Positions 26,640 through 34,172 of a DNA stretch of 64,000 nt are shown piece by piece. The stretch covers positions 8,060,001-8,124,000 of the forward strand of contig NZ_CP107995.1 of NCBI RefSeq assembly GCF_036116635.1. Direction: 5' to 3'. A program made the translations under genes and the position numbers. Origin of the DNA: Amycolatopsis sp. NBC_00345 (GTDB lineage Bacteria; Actinomycetota; Actinomycetes; Mycobacteriales; Pseudonocardiaceae). How positions within the stretch are numbered: the stretch's first letter is position 1; the number at the start of each line of letters is the position of its first letter. Below the pieces are notes generated by a model. That model was not told the origin of the DNA. It made no database searches and was given only the letters and a program-made list of their open reading frames with translations.

Positions 26640-28019
26640 GTGGAACAAACCCTCGCCGCGGACGAGCAGCGGGCCCTGCTCGTCGAGATCGGCAAGCTGA
26701 TCCGCGCCCACCAGCCCGACCCCGCCGGTCCGGCCGGAGTCGGGTTCGCACAGGTCGGCGCCCACACCGAGGTACGGCTGCGCAACACGACGGCCGGGCC
26801 GGAGCTGACCGAACGGTTCAGCGCGCTGCGCACCGGGATGTACCAGCAGGGCCGCGGCACCTGGCTGCAGTCGCGCTTCGTCCTCGCACCCGACGCGACC
26901 TTCGATTTCGACTTCTTCACCGACGACGACCCCCAGTGGACGACGCCGCCCGACGCCGAGGCGTACGCCGACGAGCTGGCCACGTTCCCCCGCGACGACG
27001 CGCACATCCCCGACTGGTGGCGGCTGCGCGCGGGGCTCCCGCTCGGCGTCGCGTTCCGCCGCGCCCGTCCGGCCGAGGCGGGGGAGGAGCGAGAGCCGCT
27101 GCCGGACGACGAGCTGCCGCTGGTGCTGCAGTACCTCGAACGCGAGCCGCTCGTCGGCGACGAGCACCGCACGGACGGCACGTGGCTCTGGCCCGAGACC
27201 GTGCCCCAGCAGCTTCGCGCCGGCGTCGCGCCCGAGGCCGCGCTGGTCGCGCACATCCGGTCGCTGGGCTTCCAGCCGCCGTACGTGGAGCACCTGGTCC
27301 GCCGCACCGCCGAGGCCGACCTGCTCGGGAATCCACGGCCCCGGCCGGGGCCCGCCGACGTGCGGCGGACCGGCGGCGACGACGCGGCCGAGCTGGAGAC
27401 CGTCGCGGACCCCGAACTGACCGACGACCAGCTGCTCGAGGTGCTGGTACGGCGGCTCGACTCGTTCGGCGTCTGGCCGCAGGCCTACCGGATCGGCCCC
27501 CGTGAGCCGGGGAAGTGGTGCCTCGAATCGGCCGGCCACGGCTGGACGGTGACGTCCGCGACCGGCGTCGAACAGCGCTTCGCGCACCTGGCCAGCGCCG
27601 CCCAGCAGCTGCTCGGCGGCCTGCTGCTGCACCCCGCCCGCATGACCGCCGGGCGGGAGACGCCGCTGGAGACCGCCCGCGTGCTCGACGACTGGCCGAT
27701 CCAGGCCGCCCCGGGTGACCCTCCCCTCACCCTGCTCCGCAACAAGAGACTCACCCGGTTGGCGGAAGGTACCGTCGTGCTGCGTTTCGGTGAGGAACCC
27801 GGGAACCTGGTACATCACGGCGAGGTACGGTTCGTTACGACGTCACTGCCACTCGAACGAGAGCGAGTGGCCCGCACTTATCGGCTCCGGCGATCACTCC
27901 ACGTGATCACCGGGGTCACTGTGCCCTGGGCGAACCTGCCGGGCGGGGCCGTGGCGTACGTGCTGCCGAAGCCGATCTCGGAGCACGAGTCCGACGGAAG
28001 CCTGGAGAGGATCGAGTAG
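26640..28019 (+). CDS. TNT-like domain protein, paralogue 1
   Basis: A 459-residue protein without signal peptide or membrane helix. Residues about 1-355 are helical and acidic; residues about 362-459 resemble the TNT domain, the NAD+-glycohydrolase toxin domain of M. tuberculosis CpnT, from LLRNKRLTRLAEGTVVLRFG through TYRLRRSLHVITGV to PWANLPGGAVAYVLP. Compared from memory with TNT, the Arg of the RFG segment is kept, but the RALPP Arg and the Gln of GGGxQ are replaced (TTSLPLERE; GGAVAY), so activity is doubtful. The start is uncertain: GTG was chosen by alignment with the paralogue at 31403; a TTG lies 9 nt upstream. Its stop abuts the next gene's GTG. Confidence 0.65.
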   Translation: MEQTLAADEQRALLVEIGKLIRAHQPDPAGPAGVGFAQVGAHTEVRLRNTTAGPELTERFSALRTGMYQQGRGTWLQSRFVLAPDATFDFDFFTDDDPQWTTPPDAEAYADELATFPRDDAHIPDWWRLRAGLPLGVAFRRARPAEAGEEREPLPDDELPLVLQYLEREPLVGDEHRTDGTWLWPETVPQQLRAGVAPEAALVAHIRSLGFQPPYVEHLVRRTAEADLLGNPRPRPGPADVRRTGGDDAAELETVADPELTDDQLLEVLVRRLDSFGVWPQAYRIGPREPGKWCLESAGHGWTVTSATGVEQRFAHLASAAQQLLGGLLLHPARMTAGRETPLETARVLDDWPIQAAPGDPPLTLLRNKRLTRLAEGTVVLRFGEEPGNLVHHGEVRFVTTSLPLERERVARTYRLRRSLHVITGVTVPWANLPGGAVAYVLPKPISEHESDGSLERIE

Positions 28020-30266
28020 GTGGAAGCGGCGGAAGCGATGGAGAAGGTCGGGAACTGGCTGCGCGCTGTGCACGGTCCCGAAGTCGTGGGCCCCGGCGGA
28101 CTCCGGGTGGACCACGACCAAGTGCTGCGTATCCCCGAAGGCTGGTCGATCCCCTACAACACCGTCGCGTTCCTCGACGACGGCCGCCCGGAGAAGGAGC
28201 TGTTCCCGCCGCCGTCGGTGGTCGTGCGCGAGCCGGACGGCGAGCTGCGCCAGGCGCACCCGCACCCGGGCGGGCTGAGCATCCCGGTCGCGTTCCCCGG
28301 CCAGGAGAGCTGGCGCGAGGTCGTGGACCCGGAGTACGTGAAGGCCGGGCTGGGTGAGCTGGGCGTGCCGCTGCAGGCCGTCGCGGGCTGGGTGAAGGTC
28401 GACAACGAGGGCCACCAGACCGGCGACGAGCGCGAGAACCCCGAGTACAAGGCCGGCCCGATCCGCCGTGGCTACCCGAAGCCGGAGAACACGCTGGAGA
28501 CGCTGCTGGCGTTCGCGAGCGTCGGCTGGCTGACGCGCGAGCAGCTGCTGATCGGGCTGCTGCGCTGCGAGGTCTTCGTGCCGCTCGACCCCGAAAGCGG
28601 CTCCACCGACCGCTTCTACTTCTCCGAGGAGCGCAACGAGCTCAAGGTGTTCAGCGCGACCCGGCACTTCCCGCCGCGCGAGCACGCCTGGTGGCGCGTG
28701 GACCTGGCCACGCTGGCCGAGTTCGAGCACCCGCCGAACCTGGTGATCAACGGCGGCCCGGCGACGTTCGAGGACGTCACGGGTGACGAGCTGGCCGCGA
28801 TCGCGAAGCGGTTCCCTCGCCACGAGCCGCGGATCGACCGCAACGGCCGCTGCCCGGAGGCCGAGGAGGACCTGGAGCGGCTGGCCCGCGACACGGCGAC
28901 GCGGATGGGCCTCGAAGAGCCCGTGCCGCCGCCGCTGGGCGCCGCGGAGCGGGCACGGAGACATGGCTTCGAGCTGACCGCCGAAGAGTGCCAGAAGACC
29001 GTGCTCGGCGAATCGTGGCTGCGGCGGATGGCCCAGCCGGAAGCGCCCCGGAGCAAGCCGAACGACCTGCGCGCCAACGGCCTCGCGCCGTCCTGGGACA
29101 ACACCGGGCAGCTGGTGCCGCGGCTGGACACGTTCGGCAAATACCACGAGCAAGAGCTCGAAGACTTCCGCTTCGGCTGGCAGCGCGTCACGGGCGCGTA
29201 CGTCGGCTTCGCGCTCGGCGAGGCGCTGGGCATGGCCGTCGACCGGCTGCGGCTGGACGAGATCGTCACCCAGTTCGGCCCCGACGGCGTCGACGACCTG
29301 CCGGTGGCCTTCGACCAGCCGGGCCGCGTCGGCTCGCTGACGCAACGGCTGCTGTTCTACACCGAGGCCGTGATCCGCAGCCCGCACCGCGAGCAGCCCG
29401 AGTCGCGTGACGTCGAAAAGCTCTTCCCGGGAGTGGTGCGCGGCGCGCTGATGCGCTGGCTGCACACGCAGGGCGCGCCCTACGAAGAACCCGACGGCTG
29501 GCTGGTGAAGGTGCCGGAGCTGCACGTCCGCCGCACGGCCGAGGACACCGAGCTGAACGCGTACCACGCGCTGGTGACCGGATCGCCGGGCGCGGTGCCG
29601 ATGTCGGGCCCGATGGCGCTGATCGCCGCGCTGCCCGCGGTGCTCACCATGGCCGGCCCGGGAACCGGCTTCAGCGGCGGCGTCCAGCAGGCCGTGCGCG
29701 ACCTCGTCGGCGTCACGCACCCGCACGACGAAGACCTCACCGTGGCGACGTACCTGGCGTGGCTGTTCGAGTCGGCGCTGACGAAAGAGGCGTTCAGCTA
29801 CCCCGTCTGGAACCTCTCGCGCGAGATCCTGACCGAGCACAACACCACGTTCGTCAACGGCCCGGAATGGGCGCCGGTGAAGGCGATGGTCGCGGAGTCG
29901 GTCCCGTTCTTCGGCGAGCACGGCCTCCCGGACCTGCGCATGCCCGAGCTGATCGGCGACGGCCAGGGCACGCTGTCGGTGCTCGGCCGCGCGTTCGCCG
30001 CGCTGTCCGGCTTCGAGAACTACCCGGAGCAGGCGATGCTGCGCGCGGTCAACCACTCCGGCCGCAGCGCGCTGACCGGCGCGATCGCCGGCGCGCTGCT
30101 CGGCGCCAGGGCCGGTGTGCCCGGGCTGCCGCAGAAGTGGGTCGACCAGCTGGAGCTGCGCCACCTGATCGAGCAGATCTCGTCCGACGCGCTGTGGCAC
30201 TTCGACCGCGATTCGGCACTGAGCCGGCTCGGCGACCAGTGGGTGCAGCGGTATCCGCGTCACTGA
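28020..30266 (+). CDS. YrhB/SseB-like and degenerate ADP-ribosylglycohydrolase fusion
   Basis: A 748-residue cytosolic multidomain protein. Residues about 8-80 (VGNWLRAVHG, IPEGWSIPYNTVAFLDDG) resemble the YrhB/Imm35 immunity fold; about 155-255 (LETLLAFASVGWLTREQLLIG, VFVPLD) resemble the SseB N-terminal domain; from about 385 to the end is an ADP-ribosylglycohydrolase fold. The last keeps the GAYVGFALGEALGM entry helix, but where active enzymes have the TDDT metal-binding motif it reads VGSLTQRL, and the second DxD motif is replaced by NHSGRSALTG. The metal centre is therefore missing and the domain is probably a binding or scaffolding version. Starts at GTG directly after the stop of the upstream gene with GAGAGG upstream. 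Translationally coupled. Confidence 0.7.
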   Translation: MEAAEAMEKVGNWLRAVHGPEVVGPGGLRVDHDQVLRIPEGWSIPYNTVAFLDDGRPEKELFPPPSVVVREPDGELRQAHPHPGGLSIPVAFPGQESWREVVDPEYVKAGLGELGVPLQAVAGWVKVDNEGHQTGDERENPEYKAGPIRRGYPKPENTLETLLAFASVGWLTREQLLIGLLRCEVFVPLDPESGSTDRFYFSEERNELKVFSATRHFPPREHAWWRVDLATLAEFEHPPNLVINGGPATFEDVTGDELAAIAKRFPRHEPRIDRNGRCPEAEEDLERLARDTATRMGLEEPVPPPLGAAERARRHGFELTAEECQKTVLGESWLRRMAQPEAPRSKPNDLRANGLAPSWDNTGQLVPRLDTFGKYHEQELEDFRFGWQRVTGAYVGFALGEALGMAVDRLRLDEIVTQFGPDGVDDLPVAFDQPGRVGSLTQRLLFYTEAVIRSPHREQPESRDVEKLFPGVVRGALMRWLHTQGAPYEEPDGWLVKVPELHVRRTAEDTELNAYHALVTGSPGAVPMSGPMALIAALPAVLTMAGPGTGFSGGVQQAVRDLVGVTHPHDEDLTVATYLAWLFESALTKEAFSYPVWNLSREILTEHNTTFVNGPEWAPVKAMVAESVPFFGEHGLPDLRMPELIGDGQGTLSVLGRAFAALSGFENYPEQAMLRAVNHSGRSALTGAIAGALLGARAGVPGLPQKWVDQLELRHLIEQISSDALWHFDRDSALSRLGDQWVQRYPRH

Positions 30267-30303
30267 CCGGCCCGGGAATCGCACGGTCCCCGAGACGCCG
30301 GCG

Positions 30304-31362
30304 GTGACACTGAGCAAGATGGGCGGCATGGAGGCACACCGGCTGCGTGGCAGCCTGCTCGCCGGGGCGATCGGCGACGCGCTCGGCGCGCGCGTCGAGT
30401 TCGACTCGATGGACCGGATCCGGGAGATCGCCGGGCCGGCCGGGATCACCGGCTTCCTCTCCGCGTACGGCGGCGAAGGGCGCTTCACCGACGACACGCA
30501 GATGACGCTGTTCACGCTCGAAGCCCTGGTCCGCGCCCACGCGCAGCGGCGCCGGGCGCCCGGGCTGACCTGCTTCGGCGAGCTGGAGGCGTACGGCCGG
30601 TCCGGCATTCGCGGCGGCGTCGACCGGCCGGTGAACAACTCCAAGGGCTGCGGCGCCGCTGCTAATCCGACCGAAAGTAGGCGGACACGGGCTGCAGCCG
30701 GCCCGCTCGTAGCAACCCGTTTCCGCCGTGGCTGCGGTCGGATTAGCAGCGAACAGCACAGTATGCGTGTCGCGCCCGTCGCTCTGTGGTCCGACGACTT
30801 GTCGGAGGTGTTCGGGCTCGCGGCCGAGGCCGCGGCGCTGACCCACGGTCACCCAAGCGGGTATTTGTCGGCCGGCACCTTCGCGGTGATCGTGCACGAA
30901 CTGCTGCTGGGCAAGCCATTGCTCGACGCCGTGGGGACCGCGCGCGCCGAGCTGGTGCGCCACCCCGGCCACGAGGAGGCCGACGCCGCGCTGGAGCAGG
31001 CACTGGCGGCGCCGGGACCCGACACCGCGGCCCCCGCCGAGCCGGAGCGGCTCGAAGCGCTGGGGCGGGGCGACTCCGGGGAAACGGCGCTCGCGATGTC
31101 CGTCTACGTGGCCCTGACCACCGAAGACGCCGAATCCGCCTTGCTCGCGGCCGTGAACCACGGCGGCGACAGCGATTCCACGGGCTCGGTCTGCGGCAAC
31201 CTCGTCGGCGCGATGTACGGCGAGGACGCGCTGCCGCCCGGCTGGCTGGACCGGCTGGAGCTGCGCGAGGTCATCACGGAGCTGGCGGACGACGCCGTCG
31301 CCGAGTTCGGGCCGGACGCGCCGTCCGATGACCGATGGTCCAGTCTTTACCCGGTCGACTAA
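30304..31362 (+). CDS. ADP-ribosylglycohydrolase with in-frame palindromic insertion
   Basis: A 352-residue DraG/ARH-type hydrolase that removes ADP-ribose from targets using two Mg ions. Both metal motifs are present: FTDDTQMTLF at residues 60-69 and GGDSDSTG near 286. Two things are odd. The stretch between helix EALVRAHAQ and RRAPGLTCF is shorter than usual (some tens of residues missing). And between KGCG (114-117) and MRVAP (154-158), where family members have about two residues, 36 extra residues are encoded by a 108-nt segment containing a 93-bp palindrome. The reading frame stays open. The start is uncertain: GTG was taken; ATG at residue 9 is a plausible alternative. It may no longer be active. 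Confidence 0.7.
   Translation: MTLSKMGGMEAHRLRGSLLAGAIGDALGARVEFDSMDRIREIAGPAGITGFLSAYGGEGRFTDDTQMTLFTLEALVRAHAQRRRAPGLTCFGELEAYGRSGIRGGVDRPVNNSKGCGAAANPTESRRTRAAAGPLVATRFRRGCGRISSEQHSMRVAPVALWSDDLSEVFGLAAEAAALTHGHPSGYLSAGTFAVIVHELLLGKPLLDAVGTARAELVRHPGHEEADAALEQALAAPGPDTAAPAEPERLEALGRGDSGETALAMSVYVALTTEDAESALLAAVNHGGDSDSTGSVCGNLVGAMYGEDALPPGWLDRLELREVITELADDAVAEFGPDAPSDDRWSSLYPVD
30658..30750. mobile_element. MITE-like palindromic element inside a gene
   Basis: A 93-bp segment flanked by perfect 16-bp inverted repeats (GCTGCTAATCCGACCG and its complement). The inner sequence continues the symmetry imperfectly (GGCGGACACGGGCTGC against GCAACCCGTTTCCGCC), so the whole can form one long hairpin. 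It carries no transposase. It lies in frame within the ADP-ribosylglycohydrolase gene at a position where homologues have no sequence. No clear target-site duplication was found. It was judged mobile by structure only. Confidence 0.65.
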
Positions 31363-31402
31363 ATTCTTTCCGGGTGACCGAAGGGGATGGGGAGGAACCG
31401 AC

Positions 31403-33301
31403 GTGCGCTACCGGGTCGAAGCGGCGGAACGCCCGGACGGGTTGTACGCGACGCTGGAGGGCCGCACGCTCGCGGCGGAGCGGTCGACCACCGACGGCAC
31501 GCTGCTGCTGTCGCTGCTGCCGGACGACGAGGACACGCCCGAGGGCTTCGACCGGGAGCACGAAGGCCGTCCGGCCCGGGTGGTCCTCGCGAGCGAGGTC
31601 CCGGCGACGTTCAGCTTGACGACGTACTGCGAGTACGACGACGAGCTGTTCGAGGTCGCCCCGGGTGACCAGACCGAGCTGACGCTGCGGTGGACGCAGC
31701 ACGATCCCGTGCGCGCCGCCCAGCTCGGCCTCACCGACTTCTCGGTGACCGTGCCCGCGAAGCAGCTCACGGCGCTCTGGCAGACCCGCCGGGATTACAG
31801 CACCGAGGCACGCCACGAAGCCGAAAGCGACCAGAGCAAGCTGCTGCGCGCCATCGGCCGCACACTGCGCGCGGTGCCTGGCGGCTGGACGCGCGTCGGC
31901 GCGCAGTTCCGTCAGGTCGGGGACTACTCGGAGCTGGAGGTCCGCGCCATCGGCGACGAGAACGGGCCGGTGTCCGTGTCGCTGCCCGCGCCGCCGCGGC
32001 TGACGGCGCTGTTCGCCCAGCTGCGCGCCGCGATGTACCTGCCGGACAGCGGCACCTGGTTCCAGGGCACGTTCACGCTGGACACGGAGGCGCAGTTCGA
32101 CTTCGACTTCGACGCCGACCAGGAGCCCGTGTGGCGCCTCCCGCCGAACAACAGCGGCCTTCCGACGTCCCAGCCGTACGCGTTGGAGCTGGCGAACTTC
32201 CCGCGCCCGCCGAAGCAGCTGCCCGAGTGGCTGGCCGCGAAGGCCGAGACGCCGCTTGACCTCACCTTCCGCCAGGCCCGGGTGGTCGACGCCCACAACG
32301 AGGGCGAGCGGCCCGTGGTCAACCGCCCGCCGGTGCCGCCGGACCAGGTCCGCGGTGTGCTCGACTACCTGTTCCGCGCGCCTGTCGCGATGCACCGGCC
32401 GGCGCCGCAGCCGGACATCTTCGCGCCCGGCGCACCGCCGGACGTGCCGCAGGCCTTCCACACCGACGGCGCCTGGATCTGGCCCGCCGCCGTGCCGCAC
32501 TACCTGCGCAAGTACGGCGTGCCGCCGGAGCCGGAGCTGGTGGAGCACATCCGCGCGGCCGGGTTCCGGCCGCCGTTCGTGCGTGAGCTGGTGCGCGCCA
32601 CGGCGGAGGCCGACGTGCTCGGCCAGCCGCGGCCCCACCGCTCCGAAGCCGACCTGCCCGACGACACGGCGCTGGCCCGCGCGGCGCGTGACGGCGACCC
32701 GGGCCGTCCGCTGCGCGCCGCCGAGACGCTCACGCTGCTGCAGCAACGGCTGATGGAGCACGGCGTGCCCGCGTCCGCCTACCGCATCGGCGCGAACGAG
32801 GTGCCCGCCGACGACGTCTGGACGCTGCGCCGAGCCGACGACCGCTGGGAGATCTCGCGCCCGCCGTCGACGGAGCCGGTGGCCTTTCCGAACCTGGCCG
32901 AAGCCGCGCGGTACCTGCTCGGCACGCTGCTGATGCTGCCGCCGCGCGCGGCCGACGAGTCCGACCAGCCGGCGGACTGGCCGATCCTCCCGCTGCGGGG
33001 CGAGCCGCCGTTGAACTTCTACCGCGGCAAGCGGCTGATCGTGCTCCCCGCGGGCACGACCGTGCAGCGCTACGGCGACGAGACCGGCAACCTCGTGCAC
33101 TCGGAGTCCGCGCGGTTCGAGGAGACCTCGCTGACCCCCGCACGGGAGCGGGAACGGCAGCAGTACCGGGTTCAGCGGGCGCTGCGTGTGCTCACCGGCG
33201 TCACCACGCCGTGGGGCCCGATGCCCGGCGGCGCCGTCGCGTACCTGCTGCCGCGCCCGATCGCGCAGCACGTGGAGGCCGGGGCGCTATCCCGCGTGTG
33301 A
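31403..33301 (+). CDS. TNT-like domain protein, paralogue 2
   Basis: A 632-residue cytosolic protein. It adds about 150 N-terminal residues (a beta-rich region, VRYRVEAAERPDGLYATLEG) to the architecture of the first paralogue, then a shared middle region and a TNT-like domain at about 535-632 (LNFYRGKRLIVLPAGTTVQRYG ... YRVQRALRVLTGVTTPWGPMPGGAVAYLLP). As in paralogue 1, the conserved Gln near the end reads Ala (GGAVAY). The GTG start has GGAGG 7 nt upstream, so it was preferred over an ATG that overlaps the previous gene by 35 nt. The 3' end overlaps the converging methyltransferase by 15 nt. Function unknown; probably acts with the operon partners. Confidence 0.65.
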   Translation: MRYRVEAAERPDGLYATLEGRTLAAERSTTDGTLLLSLLPDDEDTPEGFDREHEGRPARVVLASEVPATFSLTTYCEYDDELFEVAPGDQTELTLRWTQHDPVRAAQLGLTDFSVTVPAKQLTALWQTRRDYSTEARHEAESDQSKLLRAIGRTLRAVPGGWTRVGAQFRQVGDYSELEVRAIGDENGPVSVSLPAPPRLTALFAQLRAAMYLPDSGTWFQGTFTLDTEAQFDFDFDADQEPVWRLPPNNSGLPTSQPYALELANFPRPPKQLPEWLAAKAETPLDLTFRQARVVDAHNEGERPVVNRPPVPPDQVRGVLDYLFRAPVAMHRPAPQPDIFAPGAPPDVPQAFHTDGAWIWPAAVPHYLRKYGVPPEPELVEHIRAAGFRPPFVRELVRATAEADVLGQPRPHRSEADLPDDTALARAARDGDPGRPLRAAETLTLLQQRLMEHGVPASAYRIGANEVPADDVWTLRRADDRWEISRPPSTEPVAFPNLAEAARYLLGTLLMLPPRAADESDQPADWPILPLRGEPPLNFYRGKRLIVLPAGTTVQRYGDETGNLVHSESARFEETSLTPARERERQQYRVQRALRVLTGVTTPWGPMPGGAVAYLLPRPIAQHVEAGALSRV

Positions 33302-34132
33302 ACCGCTGGCGGTGATCAGGACCGCGGGCGACCACCAGTAGTCGGCGAGGGGTTCGACGGTGACGTCGGTGAAGCCGGCGTCGGTGAGCTGCGCCGACCA
33401 GCCCGCGGCGGGCTGCTCCCAGTTCGTGCGCTGCGCACCGGCGGCGACGCCGAGCAGCACGGGCATGAGAAAGCCTTGTGCGACAAGGGAAGCGTCCTCG
33501 CCGTATTCCGCGACGCCGCGTTCGTACCGCGCGGCCAGCGAGCTGAGGTGTTCCGGCGAACCTTCGACCAGCTCCGGGACGTCGAACTCCGCCAGCAGCA
33601 GCGTCCCGGTGCGGGGGCGCAGCGTGCGGAGGACCTCGGCGCGGTCGGCCGGCGGGATGGACTGCAGCGCGAACGTCGACTGCGCAAGGTTCCACGTGGA
33701 ACCACGCGCGGCCAGGAAGTCCTGGGCCGTCGCCTCGAACCGGTTGACGCCGGGAACGTCCACAGCGGACAGCAGCCCGGCCGACGGCTCCACCAGGTCG
33801 ACCCGCGACGGCCGGAACGACGCCTGCGCCAGCGCCGCGACCACGGCCAGGCCGTCACCACAACCCAAGTCCAGCAAGGATTCCGGGCGCAGCTTGTCGT
33901 ACCGCGTGGCCAGCTCGGCGCTCAGCCGCCGGTACAGCCCGACGTTGCCGCCGCCCCGGATGAACGTGGTGAAGGCGCGCGGCTGGTCGTACACCGGGCC
34001 GGAGCCGTCGGTGGCGAGGTACGCGGAAAGCTCAGCGCCCAGCGGGGAATCGGCGCGGGCGGCCAGGGTCGCGGCGCGGGCGTGGTCCCCGGCGCGGTAG
34101 GCGGCCAGTGCGTCGGCGAGGAAGTCGGTCAC
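33287..34132 (-). CDS. class I SAM-dependent methyltransferase
   Basis: A 281-residue cytosolic methyltransferase. An N-terminal TPR-like/helical region (residues 1-80) precedes the Rossmann-like fold with motif I LLDLGCGDGLAVVAAL, the acidic end of the second strand in VDLVEPSAG and a motif-IV-like segment TWNLAQSTFALQSIPPADR. The C-terminal part (DAGFTDVTVEPLADYWWSPAVLI) is typical of this fold. The methyl acceptor is unknown. The gene contains a perfect palindromic parS-type sequence. It converges on the TNT-like gene, overlapping by 15 nt. Confidence 0.85.
   Translation of the reverse strand: MTDFLADALAAYRAGDHARAATLAARADSPLGAELSAYLATDGSGPVYDQPRAFTTFIRGGGNVGLYRRLSAELATRYDKLRPESLLDLGCGDGLAVVAALAQASFRPSRVDLVEPSAGLLSAVDVPGVNRFEATAQDFLAARGSTWNLAQSTFALQSIPPADRAEVLRTLRPRTGTLLLAEFDVPELVEGSPEHLSSLAARYERGVAEYGEDASLVAQGFLMPVLLGVAAGAQRTNWEQPAAGWSAQLTDAGFTDVTVEPLADYWWSPAVLITASGSHAG
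33689..33702. promoter_or_regulatory. parS-type site inside the methyltransferase gene
   Basis: GTTCCACGTGGAAC, a perfect 14-bp palindrome that fits the general parS pattern GTTNCACGTGNAAC in every position. ParB binding sites are known to occur within coding sequences near the origin. The four other sites of this window cluster 22 kb away at parA/rsmG. Confidence 0.7.
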
Positions 34133-34172
34133 ACCGCCGTGTTTAGCAGGTCAGGGTTGAGAATGGCCAGGG

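Noticed and set aside
27894..30644. 916-codon - strand frame across the ADP-ribosylglycohydrolase fusion
   Set aside because: Shadow of the genes on the + strand; no domains, Arg/Gln-rich.
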